The notes: generated by a model from the sequence alone, not told the origin. DNA of 64,000 nucleotides from Spirometra erinaceieuropaei (GCA_902702965.1 CACRXP010001019.1:44752-108751); one strand, 5' to 3'. Numbered from the stretch's first letter, positions 34,266 through 47,205 are shown. A program made the numbers and translations.

Positions 34266-34703
34266 CTCTTGCTGTTTAAGAAGGCTTCACACAGGAGGTC
34301 ACATAAGTGATCATGACTTCAAATACCTTCGGCTAGTCGGCACACACATCCCTCGGTTATATGATTTACCTAAGATCCATAAGGAAGGTCTACCGGTTCG
34401 TCCGATTTTAGATATGGGGAACTCTCCGTATCATGCGATAGCTAAGTGGTTAGCAGAGCAACTCAAGCCCATACAGAATCAGCTGACACCAAGCAGCTAT
34501 CGAGATACCTTTCAATTCATTGACGACATTAAAGACCTCAACCTTAACGGCATGATGATGTCCTCACTAGACGTTACATCACTTTTTACAAACGTCCCAG
34601 TCACCGAGACTGTTGATAACATCTGTGATTTCCTATCTGCCAGTGATCAAGAAATAGGAATATAGACGAGCACACTCAGGGAACTATTTCTGCGTCCTTC
34701 CGC
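34266..34703 (+). pseudogene. Penelope-like reverse transcriptase, N-terminal part
   Basis: The frame encodes HIPRLYDLPKIHKEGLPVRP, then LDMGNSPYHAIAKWLAEQL and MMSSLDVTSLFTNVPVTETV, i.e. the conserved PLE entry to the palm including motif A with its Asp. A TAG at 34,663-34,665 interrupts before TSTLRELFLR, after which homology stops. It is truncated at both ends and has no catalytic YVDD. It belongs to a different lineage from the antisense PLE at 21,273-22,144, judging from motif A wording. Confidence 0.85.
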
Positions 34704-34786
34704 TCTTGCCTAGCCTGTATTTTAAAAAAAACTAACTTTTATCGATTTTTGTCTCACTCACTGTACGCCGTCCCAAATAACTGTAC

Positions 34787-34827
34787 TGGCCTGACGAGAA
34801 GTCATCGAAAGCAACGTTCGCCCGCCA
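34787..34827 (+). ncRNA. Hammerhead-like motif with canonical core
   Basis: TGGC, CTGACGA (34,791-34,797, an exact CTGANGA core), GAAGTCATC (two-pair helix II), GAAA (34,807-34,810) and GCCA at 34,824-34,827, which pairs with TGGC. Helix III is poorly formed here. It lies 85 bp past the PLE RT fragment. Confidence 0.5.
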
Positions 34828-34914
34828 CCTTTCCTTCTGAATGTAGCGAAAGGGATGTCCACAGATCTAAGACAACTTTAATCTAAGCCGTGCAAATATC
34901 GTTCTAGAACGTTG

Positions 34915-36840
34915 TTACAAACAAACTCCATTTGGGCGTTAAATTGAAACATCGGCCCTACCAAATTTGCCTGCGATTATGCGACAGCGTATAATCTTGG
35001 GTAGGACGCGAAACATTCCTTGAGGATAAGGGTTATGGTCGTGACTAGCGTTGGTTAGAGCAATGCTAGAGTTGGGGTTAGAGTACGGAAATGTAAACCT
35101 TTCCTAAAATCTGGCAAATTCCACCTCTATTACGGATGCTCCTATTACAGTCTCTTGCCCAATAAGTACGGGATCTGTGACGATATATTTAAATGTAAGA
35201 TAATCGGTGGTGGCTGCTGGACATTGTATATTCGTTTTTATAGACCATTTATTCTTTTGAATTTTATGTCACTTAAATTACAGGTGATTTTGCAGTACAA
35301 GGGTCAAAAGCTGCGTTTTCAGCGGTAGATCAAGTCAATGAAATACACCTCAAATTGTGCAGATTTCACAACAAAGGAGATGCTGAAATGTTAATGTCAG
35401 GTTTCTCCCAGTCTGGGGCGGTTAATATACTTGTTTTAAAAAAGGACTTTTAATTGAGACAAAATAATTACAGTCAGATTATAGGTAAGTGTATCTGCCG
35501 TGTATTGTGTGACCGATATCATGAAATGTAGACTTTCTTCAGCTTTAAAGCGTAAAGACAGTGTGATTTTCTACCGAACGGTAAAATGAGGCATATTTTA
35601 TGCACGTTTTCTATAGAATATATTTGAATATGTGAGACCATCGAAAATCAATTCGAAAAATGCATGCTACATAAGCAGTTACCTTTTGCAGATCGCAATT
35701 TTTACAGAAGGTCAGACAGGGGTGCATCCAAAAGCCGACATTCTGATGAGTCCGAAATGCTATAGGATTATTCAGCATGCTAAACAATATTTCAACCTCA
35801 CCTAAGTAATCCTCCGCAATCGAAAACGCATTTCAGAATTTCGGCCAACATTTCATGAGATCGGTCACGCACTGTATCTGCATCGAAAGATACAACTTTT
35901 CAGCAATGGTTAGGACTTAGTAATTACGATAAGAGGACTAAAATTACAAAGCTTATTCATTTAGTCAACGTTGTCTTTGTGAGACAGACAGCAGACTTTG
36001 GTTCTCTGAACAACAAAATATCTAAAACACTGACCGTGCCGCGTCTTGTCTGACCCAGACTTATTTTAAGGGGGTTAAGTGTAGGCCAAAGTGCTCAGCG
36101 ATATAAGGTCGATTGTTAACTAAGGCGGTTGCCGACCGACTCACATTTGAAGTCCGGCCCTAGTTAACCCGGACTGCGTAAGAACCACTGCGTGATCCCG
36201 TTGCAAGTCTGCGTCAAGGCGGCGTATCAAGAGTGACCGGTCTGACATGTGTCGTCGTCTAACAGTCGGCCTCGCATGGCAGAATCATGCTTCGCATTCA
36301 ATATTACCCACGAAGGGATATGGTGACCAAAGTAATCGCTATTCAAGGCAGCAAAATATCGGTCTGCTGTGCACGATTATTTGGAGCTGCTTTAGTTAGC
36401 AAGTTGAGGTCACTTTACTTGCCATCCAGTCCACTGAGGAAATATCAATAATTTGGACTGACACCGATGAGGATAATGACCAGTGAAAGGAAACTTTTTG
36501 ATTTGCTACTGATTAGCTCCAAATTATGCATCAAATCAGGTGTTTAGAGTGTATAGTATTAAAATTCAGGGACATTCGGCTTGAAGTCCAACGATCTATG
36601 ATCTGACAATGAGTATTAGAGTAGAAGTTAAATGCACACGGCAGTTGTTTTCGCGTGTTGGCCTAATTGTGGAAAGCGTTTTGTTTGTCCTTGAAGGGCC
36701 TTGAGTCCCTCACCTTGGGAAAAGTAGCAAAAAACATTCAGTAAACCAAATGATTATAATTCAGTTAGGCTCGCCTACATAGGATTTGGACAAATAAAAA
36801 TTTCCATAGCTTTAAAAGTCAATTTGGTAAACACGTGTTT
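34915..36840. repeat. Duplicated noncoding repeat (B copy of 15,550-17,080)
   Basis: Collinear with A, except for an added TIR-family stretch ending GAGATCGGTCACGCACTG near 35,874. Confidence 0.6.
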
Positions 36841-36844
36841 ACAT

Positions 36845-37140
36845 TGGTCGTACAACGAGACGCCTGGAAAAGAGAGTACGCGAGCGCCTACCGACCTGGC
36901 TAGGCAGAGGTGAATACAGATCGATTTTGAGTTCTATTCTCGCACATCCTGCCGATGGGAATCATCGAGTCGATTCCAAAGAAGCCTTTCCGGTTGTCTT
37001 ACGGACAACAGTAAGCTCTTCCAGTGGCCTACGTCAACGGGTGTTAGTCACAACCGAGGCTGTGGCTATAGGGCTGGCGAATCCAGTGCCATGTTGTCAG
37101 AAGACGTTGACATAGACTCTCGGACTTCTATGGCCAAGTT
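36845..37140 (+). pseudogene. PLE GIY-YIG remnant (B)
   Basis: Counterpart of 17,083-17,345. The frame ILAHPADGNHRVDSKEAF...RQRVLVTTEA...NPVPCCQK is more open than in A (36,927-37,115) but has no catalytic start region in frame. Confidence 0.7.
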
Positions 37141-37189
37141 TATGCGGAAGCTTTCACAAACGAGTTATGAATTAAAACCTAACTTCCGC

Positions 37190-37735
37190 ATGAGTCACTT
37201 GTTGAGGACTTGTAATTTTGATGGATTGATGTGCCCATAAAACGCGAAATGCGGTGGGTGTTAGATGGAGCCTCTACGACCACTGAAACCACGCTGTGAA
37301 TATGAGAGCGGTAGTGAGCGCGCGGTCGTGATTGGTGGAATCGAACGTACGTATGAAAATTAGTTAACGACAAGACATCGAGATCATGATGTCGGAACGG
37401 CGGACGGGTTGTAGTTCTAGCTCTCTTTCTGGGGGGGGTGATTATTTTTATGCGATTTTCAGTTCTTTTTACGGAGACGCTTCTAGCAACTTACTTGATT
37501 GTGGATGTAAAAAACTCAACTAGTCGGCTGTTTAGGAAAGCGCAGAATGCATTTCCCAGGAAGCGTGGTTACTTCATGGTTCAGTATTGAATGAACCTTT
37601 TGAGTTAAGGAATTCAGCGATCGAAATGTTACCTGTAGTCGGTCTCCGCTGGAAAATTTAATTGTTTCTGAATTTCGCCGGCTGTCAAGGCAGTGGCACA
37701 TTTATTTTAGAAAACTTTCATACCGTAGGACCTAG
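37190..37735. repeat. Repeat E, partial direct copy in B
   Basis: Matches 17,868-18,436 and stops at CCGTAGGACCTAGGA, where the LINE starts. Confidence 0.7.
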
Positions 37736-38832
37736 GATTTATCCTCCATGTTCACTGCCATTCCGCGTCATTGTCCCCTTACCAAAACATCTCGTGGCTC
37801 TCTAGGCTTAGGTTTCTCTTGGTTTGGTGACTACGTTTAGGCAAGCAGGCGTCTATGGTCCTTCCAATGACTGTGGAGTTCTTCAAGGTTCCATTTTATC
37901 CCCTCGCTTCTTCTCCCTCAACACTGATGCTTCAAGGTCCCCAAACGACTTTCTGTTATTTATGTATACTGATAATGTGGTCGTTGGTTGTCCTCTCAAA
38001 AATCTGAAACACCTTCAGTCTCTGAAGGATGACCTTGACCATGTCTCGGTATGGTTGCAGGAGAATGGTCTCCTGCTAAGTAATCAAAAATCAGTCCGAC
38101 TGCGACCATCTCCTAGTTCTGAATCATTTGGCATACATCCCAACGAGGTATCTTCTTTCAGGTATTTTGTTGTTACTTTGTCGTCTAACCTTTCGCTTCT
38201 TCTCATATTGAGACCCCTTGTACTAAAGTTCGCAAACGCCTTTGTTACACTCGTCATATACGTTCCTACCACACACCTCACGCCTTAATCTGGCGATTCA
38301 TGGATGCTTGCATTCTTCCTCTCATTCGTTATTGCTCTCTTTTAATTTTTCCTGCTTTGCTCAAAAAGTTATGTCAATTTTGAAACCAGTACTCTGGATG
38401 TTCTCTTCTACTGCCAATGTTTCTTATGTCTATTAGTCGATATTATCATACAACGACATTTAAAACGTTCAAACTATTTGCTAGTGGAATTCTGGATGAA
38501 GTTTCCCATCGCCTTCATTCTGAACTGATCTCTGCGAAGTCCTCCCGCCCATATGTCGTGGCTTTCGATATATCTCTTCTCGTACATCAGCATATCAACA
38601 TTCTGTATTGTCATTCCTTGCACGCCATCTTACATATCAGAGGAGACGGAAATACGAAAGCTAAGACTTGAATTGTCCCCGCAATAGTTGTCTTTTTCTG
38701 TGTAAACCTTTTTGGTTCTTGTGTAATTTGTTGGGTTGCATTCTATCCACGGTGAATAAAGCTTCTTTTTCGCTGAAAATGTTGAATTTATAATTCCAGA
38801 ATAAAGCGGGTTCCTCTCTACTGCAAAAAGAA
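37736..38832 (+). pseudogene. Jockey/CR1-type LINE, 5'-truncated
   Basis: RT palm GVLQGSILSPRFFSL, FLLFMYTDNVVVGC (catalytic Y-x-D-D altered to Y-T-D-N), then LDHVSVWLQENGLLLSNQKS and, with frameshifts, PNEVSSFRY and LIWRF. The 3' UTR (38,640-38,832) contains AATAAAGC and ends CTCTCTACTGC plus A's. It is the same family as 45,580-46,404. Dead copy. Confidence 0.85.
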
Positions 38833-38835
38833 CCT

Positions 38836-40022
38836 TTTCGTGAAACCATCCCAAGAGACTTCTTTCACAGTCCTAGGATGTGGCTTCAATGTCAACAATT
38901 GTGGCACGTCGCCAAAATGCCACCGTCAGTACGGTCAAAAATAATTTCACGAAAAAACTTGTCCCTCGGGAAATCTGTTGCTGCAGTTCAAGGGCAACAA
39001 GAATAACTCTGCGAATAATTGTTCGTATTTAGCCATATATCACATGTTTCTACTCATCGTCCGCCCTTACCGAGCCAGATGTTTGCTTTATTTACAAACG
39101 AGCTGCGCATTTTCGCAAGCAATCAATTATTTAAATGAGGTTTAACGACCCGACTCCTTCTCCGCACACCAGTTACACATCCGTTTGCCTCTTGATCAGT
39201 GCGACTCTTATTCAGAGTTCCTGTGGGCCACTTGATTGGAGAACTCGCTACTTGTTCAGGCCTTTGAGTCAGAGAGTAATGGATAGTCAGTTACGGCGGT
39301 TCCTACAGAGTCATTATTATTCATGTGAGATCGCAGGCGTTGTTATTGCAGCCTGCTAGCAGTGAGGTGGGGATCGAGTCGCGTGGTCTGCGGATGCCCA
39401 GTGGAATGTTTCAGTCCACGAACTCTTGCCATTCTTGTTTTTCTTCCACGCCAAAGACTTTATTGTCACACGTTGGAGGGGAGATGGTGGTGCCAATTCC
39501 TTAGGTTCTACGATATGAAATTATTCTAAAATAAAGGTGTCACTATCTTGACAGCCGGTAAAATTTATTGACGGTCAAATGTTACAGCGTAGACCGATTA
39601 CAGTTAACGTTTCGTTCGTTGAATTCATTGACTCAAATTCTGTATTGAACACTGAACTAATAAGTAACCACTTTTCCTGACAAATGCATTCCGTGCTCTC
39701 TTATACAGCCGACTAGATGAGTTTTTTACATCCACAATCAAGTAAGTTGCTAGAAGCGTCTCCGTCAGAAGTCATTGGGTTTTTTTGTAGCCCAGCACAG
39801 AAAATCGCGTAAACACAATCACCCCTCCAGAGAGAGATAGAACTGCACCCTGTCCGCCTCTCTGACATCAAGATCTCGTAGTCCTGTCGTTAACTAATTT
39901 TCCTACGGACGTCCGATTCCACCAATTACGTTTACGTGCGTAACACCGTCCTCATATTCACAGCGTTGTGTCAGTGGTCGTAGAGACTCCATCTAGCACA
40001 CACCATATTCCGCGTTTTATGG
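38836..40022. repeat. Repeat E, inverted copy
   Basis: Reverse complement of 17,912-19,100. Together with 37,190-37,735 it forms inverted arms around the LINE. Confidence 0.75.
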
Positions 40023-41112
40023 GAAACGCATCTCAGAATTACGGTCAACATTGCATGAGATCGGCCACTCACACTGATAAACAAGGTCTTCGTGGAACCC
40101 TTTGATTGTTTCTGGCCTTAACTCCTGCTATTCTGTGCTTATCGACGTCGGCGGATAAAGAAATGCTAGGCTGTAGGTTTTTAAATTCTATGATAAGATA
40201 ACTTTTCCCGCGAATAGGTTTAAAAAGTTTATTAGAAAATCAATGAACTGTGGTAGTAGGAAATAATAGTTAGCTGTAAAAATCAGAATTTATTTTCCCA
40301 TTGTTCATGGCTTAACTCCTAACTTCTCTCGACAAATACGCATTTTGGTGATTTTTTCGCCAAGTAGGAACTGTTATTCGAATTTTCAAAGTTAAGCTAA
40401 GTGACCACAGAGTAGACATCACTCTTGCTGGTATACTGCAATTACCTTATTAAGCAATAAAATAATAAACAATTCTAGAACATTTATTGCGATCATGGGC
40501 TTTGTGACGAGGGAGTCAAGAAATCCCGGAGGGCAAGCGATATCTTATTTTAAAATGCTTTGCAGTTCTACTTGGCCCGGATGTGTACCCACGCGTATGT
40601 GGCCAGTCCTCAAAGCAGAAACGACCAAATAAGTCCTTTATCTTGGAATATGCTGAGTTAACAGCGACTATTAAATCAAATTGGACTGTTCACTTACACA
40701 GGACATATGCCGGTTTTACTCCATCGTTGTTTTATAGAACAGGCCATTTAAAATGTCAATTTGCTGTTTCCAGCCGCGCCCATCTGAAGCTGCTGCGAAA
40801 GACACGTGTCTCAAGATAGAGGTTTGAGTAGAAGGCGCAGTTGCTTTCACCTTCTGCTCTCATATTCCTGGGTGGTTAAGGAAATATCAATTGACGTAGG
40901 CGATTGGTACAGTTAAAATTTCCTAATCAGTGTAAAATATGCAACGAAGATATCTTAAATCACACTGACTTATGATATAAATGAACGAAGACAAACTGGA
41001 GAAGTCTGTATTTAATGTGCTCTAACGAACCCTTTTTGTGGCAAATACCGCATTGTGAACGTCTGTACTGCAAACAGGCTTCTCTGTTCCACATTCGGCA
41101 CTGACGGATAAT
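40023..41112. other. Mostly unassigned
   Basis: It begins with a TIR-arm-like 50 bp (AACGCATCTCAGAATTACGG). The rest is AT-rich and I see no gene in it. Confidence 0.4.
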
Positions 41113-41114
41113 TA

Positions 41115-41686
41115 CAGTAGATGTGCTAACTCATGAAATGTCAACCAAAATTTCCAAATGCGTTCTCGGTTCGAAAAGATAAATTAAGTAGTGTTGTAAA
41201 ACTAATCATGATGCGGCATAAATCTATAATGATCCAGTTAGCACAGGGTGTCGGCTTTCGAAAGAACTTATTTTTGGCTGCATGCAAGATCTATGCTATG
41301 CAAAAAACGACTACTTAAGTAGCATGCAATTTTCTCACTGATCGTCGATGCCCTTGAAAATTCAATTGTATTTCATGAAGAACATGCATACAAATATTCA
41401 TTTTTTATTTAATCGGTAGAAAATCGCGTTTTGAATTGAATTTTCAAGGGCATTGAAAATCAATTAGAAAATTGCATACTACTTAAGTAGTCATTTTTTG
41501 CAGAGTATAGATCTTGCATGCAGCCGAAAATAAGTTCTTTCGAAAGCCGACACCCTGCGGTTAGTGGATCATTATAGATTTATGCTGCATCATGATAAGT
41601 TTTACAACACTACTTAATTTGTCTTTTCGAAACGAGAACGCATTTAGAAATTTGGGTTGACATTTCATGAGTTAGCACATCTACTG
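41115..41686. mobile_element. Short long-TIR element with clean TA flanks
   Basis: TA/CAGTAGATGTGCTAACTC ... GAGTTAGCACATCTACTG/TA. The ends match over at least 18 bp. It is nearly all inverted arms with no central region. Confidence 0.85.
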
Positions 41687-41688
41687 TA

Positions 41689-42570
41689 TCTGAACAAGTC
41701 CTGAGTTGTCACAATGATCCCTTGGCCCAATTTGGCAAAGGATTTGTCACAGAGAGTCGGCGTCCTCTGTCCACGAGGTTTGCCGGCCAAAAGCACGAAA
41801 TAGGGCTCCCGAACTCAAATATCTACATGAATTTCACCAGCATGCAAGCGTAGCTGACTGACGGGAATTTGTGAAGACATTTTTTTAACTGGATCCCTTG
41901 GCCTTAATGTCCGATTTAAGGCTCACAGTTTCTCATCTACACTTCCTTCACTAGCAGCTGACAAGTACTGAGGGGCCTTAATATCTTTGAAGTGATCTGG
42001 CGAAAATTTATGATTTCTATCCTCAAGAGCAAAAATTTCAGTGTTCTGTCATGGCAGTTAAGGAAACTGCAGATTCTTTGTGGAATAACTGTCGTCCGAC
42101 ATCGAATGATGGCGAAATTATGCATGTTGTCCAGGTGTCATTTGTTTGTCAACTAGTGTGGCGATGCGTACGTTTAGGGTAAATGAGATTTTCTTCAACC
42201 ATATGCCGTTGATGATAACGTATATGGCGCTGGAGACGATAGAAGGGCTTCCCTTTTCATTCACTGAATAGGTCAGTGCTTGCTATGGCAACGACCTAAT
42301 TGCTAAATTTTGCTGAAAGTCCTACGCCGGCGGTTTGTACAAAAAATTGCATTTTTCAGAGTTTTGTTAAGCAAATATCAACTGCATTATGAGATTGGTG
42401 CAGAGAATACTGCCTAATAACAGTCAAATTTGATTGGATTTAAATCGCACAGACCTACGGTAAAAATGGAAGAAGTCCAATTGTTAAAGTCATTTCTCGG
42501 AATGTCTTGACACGCATGACAAAATGAAACGCAATTTAATGATAATTTAAGTCGCAAACACCTGTTTTGA
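41689..42570. other. Unassigned
   Basis: No coding or repeat signal that I can support. Confidence 0.4.
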
Positions 42571-43578
42571 ACAAATGCTCAGAAAGACTTGGGTGTGTGG
42601 GTAACGGCTTCTCTAAAACCGTCGTTTCACTGCTCCAAGATAGCCAAGTCTGCAATGTCAGTCCTTTATCTTGTCAAGAGAGCTTTCTCTACCTTCGATG
42701 AGGACTGCTTCGTTAAAGTCTTTCGGACTTTCGTACGGCCACAGCTAGAGTTCGCTATTAAGGCGTGGAAAACCTGGGCCTCTAAACATATCAGCATCCT
42801 TGAGAAAGTCCAAAGGCGGGCCACCAAACTCGTAAGTGGACAGGGTTCCCTACCCTATGAAACACGATTGTCCAATCTCGGACTTTTTCCACTGAGTTAC
42901 AGACAGCTAAGAGGCGACCTTATACAAAAATTCCGTATACTGCGCGGCCACGACTGCTGTCTCGTACCTGCTGATTTCTTTGAGTTAGCGACCACAACGA
43001 ACCTCCGAGGTCATCTTCTTAAGCTACGCGTAACTGGCGCCAAGCTGGACATTCGGAAGTTCTTCTTTTCAAACAGAGTGATTGAGGCCTTGAATGCTCT
43101 GCCTGCAGGTGTCGTCATGTCCACCTCCGTCGAGGCTTTTAAGCGCAAGTTGGACCAATGTGCCACCAAACGTCATAATGCCACCTGACCGACAACGTCT
43201 AGCATTTCGTTCGAGCAGTTTGTTAATTTTGTTATATTACTGCCTGTATTTCAGTAATGTTGGTTTTTTTATTATTGTCCTATGTCTGTTGAATGTGTGT
43301 TGGCATCTGATTCGTCTCCCTCAGAAACTGAGATAGCATTAACTATCCATAGACAGACTACTGTACAGCACACTTAGTAACGTTAATGTTTTTACCTCTT
43401 GGAACAATTCGTTTATCTGTCTGGCTCGAAAACTTTACCAATCTGAAGACACTCTGTAGCTGTTTGATGTTTCCATTTCAACTTTTTGATATAGTTCGCT
43501 TCCATGTAACAAATAGGGAGTTCAAAGGTCCAACACATATACTTCCCTCAATAAACTGAACTGAACTGAACTGAAATG
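42571..43578 (+). pseudogene. CR1-like LINE C-terminus and 3' end
   Basis: An open frame of about 200 codons (42,571-43,188) covering the end of the RT ORF: QKDLGVWVTASLKPSFHCSK, AFSTFDEDCFVKVFRTFVRP, ILEKVQRRATKLVSG, FFSNRVIEALNALP and the FKRKLDQ end. All blocks are in the order usual for CR1-group ORF2. The 3' UTR ends with AATAAACTGAACTG repeats (43,548-43,578). The catalytic palm is absent, so it is 5' truncated, but the remaining frame has no stop and this copy is the youngest-looking LINE piece here. Confidence 0.85.
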
Positions 43579-44536
43579 CTCAACTCCGCTTGCAACGCTT
43601 GGCAGGCGAGTTGCTGCAAAACTTTGGTGCCTTTGTCTACAAGCTCCGCTATAGCAAACTTCAAATGTGCTGATTGGAGGCGACGCGCATGACTGTCACC
43701 AGCATTTAAAGGGCATTGAGTGAACCAAATATGGACGGCAGGATTTAGCAAAGATGTCTGACGATGCGGCGACGTGTGACGTGCGGAGAAAATTAAATAT
43801 GCAGCCCCACTAAGAAAATAAGGCACAGGAACTCCTGTTAAGGAGAATTTTATGTGCGGGTATGATGGAGGTAATAATTAACGAAAGAGCCTGCGACCAC
43901 TCGCATTATTGTCATCCGTTTGACTTGCTGCTTAAATGCGGCGCAAGAACAAACCGCGCAGTACGAAAAGTGCGACTAAAGTGAGTGAAAACGTGTTGAT
44001 TACTACTTGCTAATGTCCGGATTTGGAAAGCCAATGTGCGACAGGCAATTGTAGTTCCAACACTTTACTGTAACCTGGATTTAGCATGCCTACCTAAGTT
44101 AAATAAGTAGGCGCGGCATATTAACAAATCTGGGGGCAGTTTATCTTGTTTATACTGTTTGTTTAGTACTTTGGACTAAACGATGCTTGCCGTTTGGAGA
44201 TGCAGTGATTGCAAAAGTTTATTGTTAAAGTTGAAAGTTAAATCAACCAACGAGCAGACCTTAAACCTCGCAGACATGTAGGGAAAGCGAGCAAAAATAC
44301 ACAGGAAAGGGATAAAGCCATTTCTCGGTGATTCCCAACTGGCCTTATAAACGTTTGTGCCGCAAACAAGCATCTCTACTCTGTACTTAACATTGATGGG
44401 TCATTATTATAGGTCCTCCGACACGCAGAAAACAACCTTGTCTCAAGAGAATGCTACTCGCTGCAAGTTATCGCAATGAACTGGATGTCCTTGGGCATTT
44501 TGTCCGACTGAAGGCTTACGGTTTCTCGGGGCGGCC
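43579..44536. other. Unassigned
   Basis: Short ORFs only (43,548-43,826 minus). I see nothing recognisable. Confidence 0.4.
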
Positions 44537-45509
44537 ATCTAACTAACTCATGAAATGTCAACCAAAATTTCGAAATGTGTTCTCGTTTCGAAAAGATAAA
44601 TTAAGTAGTGTTGTAAAACTAATCAAGATGCAGCATACGTCTACAATGATCCAGCTACCTCAGGGTGTCGGCTTTCGAAAGAACTTATTTTCGGCTACAT
44701 GCAAAAAATGACTACTTAAATAGTATGTAATTTTCTCATTGATTTTCGATGCCCTTGAAAATTCAATTACATTTCATGGAAAACATGCATACCAATATTC
44801 ATTCTTTTATTTATTCGGTAGACAATTACGTCTTCTTCCAATTTAATCCTCAAAACAAGAGTATAATTCGGTTTGAAAAAAGTTTCTAATTGTGAGATTT
44901 TTTAATACCGTTAAATGGCCGTTCATGAAACGTCATGTATCTGCATTTACGAATGTGGCTCGTAAAGTTTACAATATTGCTCAAATCCACTGCTTAATTT
45001 TATGAACCTCATATGGTCTCATCTTAACATCGTTGAGAAATGCATACTTTTCTGTACACGGAAAATATACAGCTTGTAGTTTTGAAACCCTGAATGCAAG
45101 TGTAACAGCAGGCCGGGTTCAAAATTATTCGGGAATTAGAAAAGTTTTTTAAAACCGAATTATACTCTTGTTTTGAGAATGAAATTGGAAGAAGACGTAA
45201 TTGTCTACCGAATAAATATAAGAATGAATATTTGTATGCATGTTTTCCATCAAATGTAATTGAATTTTCAAGGGCATCGAAAATCAATGAGAAAATTACA
45301 TACTATTAAGTAGTCATTTTTTGCAGAGTATACACCTTGCATGCAGCCGAAAATAAGTTCGTTCGAAAGCCGACACCCTGAGGTAGCTGGATCATTTTAG
45401 AGGTATGCTGCATCTTGATTAGTTTTACAACACTACTTAATTTATCTTTTCGAAACGAGAACGCATTTCGAAATTTTGGTTGACATTTCATGAGTTAGCA
45501 CATCTACTG
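44537..45509. mobile_element. Long-TIR element, near full length
   Basis: Arms of about 370 bp are inverted copies of each other (TTACGTCTTCTTCCAATTT left and its inverse right near 45,185-45,205) around a centre of about 220 bp. The left tip is lost. The right tip CATCTACTG abuts the TA at 45,510-45,511. Confidence 0.8.
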
Positions 45510-45511
45510 TA

Positions 45512-47205
45512 CAGTGCGTGACCTATCTCATGAAATGTCGGCTGAAATTCTGAAATGTGTTTTCGATTAGGAAGGATTAGGAAGTCTTTAAAGGATGGCT
45601 TAGATCACGTCTCCGCATGGTCTTCGAATAATGGACTCCTACTCAACAATCAGAAATCAGTGCAGTGTGTGTTTCGATTGCGACCCTCTCCCTTTCCTGA
45701 ACCTTTGGATATTCTTCCCAATGAGGTATCTTCTTTCCGGTACCTAGGTGTTACTTTATCCTCAAATCTCTCTTTCTCTCTTCATATGGAAACCCTTTTA
45801 ACAAAAATTCAAAGACTTGTTTATTACATTCGTCGTCTACGTTCATATCACACACCCCAGTCCTTAATCTGGCGATTCATAGATGGCTGTATTCTTCCAC
45901 TCATTCTTTATTGTTCTCCAGTAATTTTTCCAGTTTTACTTAAAAAAGATCTAATTATTTTTAAACGTGTCATTCGAATGCTCGCCTCTGCTGCTGGTGT
46001 TTCCTATCATTTTTTATTTGATATCATCGTGCAGCGACACTTCAACTCGGTGGAGCAATTCGCTGACCGAATTCTGAATAACACCGTCCATCCCCTTCAT
46101 AATGAGTTAATGGCTGCGAAATCCTTACGCCCCATACGTCAATGCTTCCGCCACATCCCTTGCCGCACTTCGGCCTATCGGAATTCCATACTGCCATTTC
46201 TAGCCCGTTATCTCACCTGCAAAGATGTTGAAAAACAAAAACTAAAACACGATCTTGCACCTTAAAGTCCTTTTTTCTCCGTATATAATCATGTCCTCCT
46301 GCCCAAAACCTGTCAATCTCTATGGTAATCACTGTGTACTGGAGAACCGTTTTTGCTGAAAGTTTTGAAAGTTATTTTCAAAATAAAGCAGTCCTCTCTA
46401 AAAAAAGGATTACTTGATCGCGGTTGTGATACTGATTATCTTAAGGCATACTCTTATAGCAAATCTCTTTTATAGAAACCGCAAACAAAAATATGCTTTC
46501 TTTTAGGCAATCAATAGAAAATCACGTCTTCATTATACTTTATACTTAAGGAAGGAGTATCATTAGGTTTTAAAAAAGTTTTCTAATTGCCGACAAATTT
46601 GGAGCGTGATCATTTGTTGCATTAGCGCTTAGTGACTACACTCTACAAGGTGCATGCGTTCCACGTAAAGAAAATCCCATATTTTTCTATGTCATTAAAG
46701 AGATATCATACAGGGTCTATAAAATTTTGCAATGGATGCGGACCATGTTGTACATGTCATGAGGAGCAGTGGTAAACGGCCAAGTACGATGCTATGTGAA
46801 TGGACATATCGCGGTCTTAAAAAGTCTCATAATTAGATACTTTTTTAAAACCTAATTATACTCCTTCCTTAAGTATAAAATATAAAGAAGACGTGATTCT
46901 CTATTGATTGACTAAAAGAAAGCATATTTTTGTTTGTGGTTTCTAGAAAATATATTTGAATTTCCAAGACCATCGAAAATCAATGGGAAAAATGCATGCT
47001 ACTTAAGTAGTCATTTTTCACCGAGCACGCTTTCTACAGGTGATTGAAAAGAAGTGCATTTAAATCCGACATCTTGCCGAGTCCAAAATGTTATAAGAGT
47101 ATGCCTTATAATAATCAGTATCACAACCGCGACCAAGTAATCCTTCCTAATCAAAAACGCATTTCAGAATTTCAGCCAATATTTCATGAGATAGGTCACG
47201 CACTG
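45512..47205. mobile_element. TIR element with a nested LINE
   Basis: The left end CAGTGCGTGACCTATCTCATG and right end CATGAGATAGGTCACGCACTG are exact inverted repeats, flanked by TA on both sides (45,510-45,511 and 47,206-47,207). Without the LINE the element is about 860 bp and noncoding. Confidence 0.9.
45580..46404 (+). pseudogene. Jockey/CR1-type LINE fragment nested in TIR element
   Basis: One open frame to TAA 46,263-46,265 encodes the end of RT and the C-terminal domain: LDHVSAWSSNNGLLLNNQKS, FRYLGVTLSSNLSFS, LIWRFIDGCILPLILYCSP, HPLHNELMAAKSLRP, CRTSAYRNSILPFLARYL. It is 5' truncated with no catalytic motif. The 3' UTR has AATAAAGCA and an A tail. Target duplication is AAGGATTA at 45,572-45,579 and 46,405-46,412. 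Frame integrity suggests relatively recent insertion. Confidence 0.9.

Larger units (their letters stand above)
22595..37740. repeat. Segmental duplication, copy B
   Basis: Second direct copy of 1-18,440. B-specific changes are the 1,011-bp TIR element at 22,975-23,985, a 446-bp foldback insertion at 32,618-33,063, a PLE reverse-transcriptase fragment near 34,270-34,703, and loss of about 470 bp relative to A 17,345-17,815. Its right edge is where a LINE (from about 37,736) interrupts repeat E. Confidence 0.9.
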
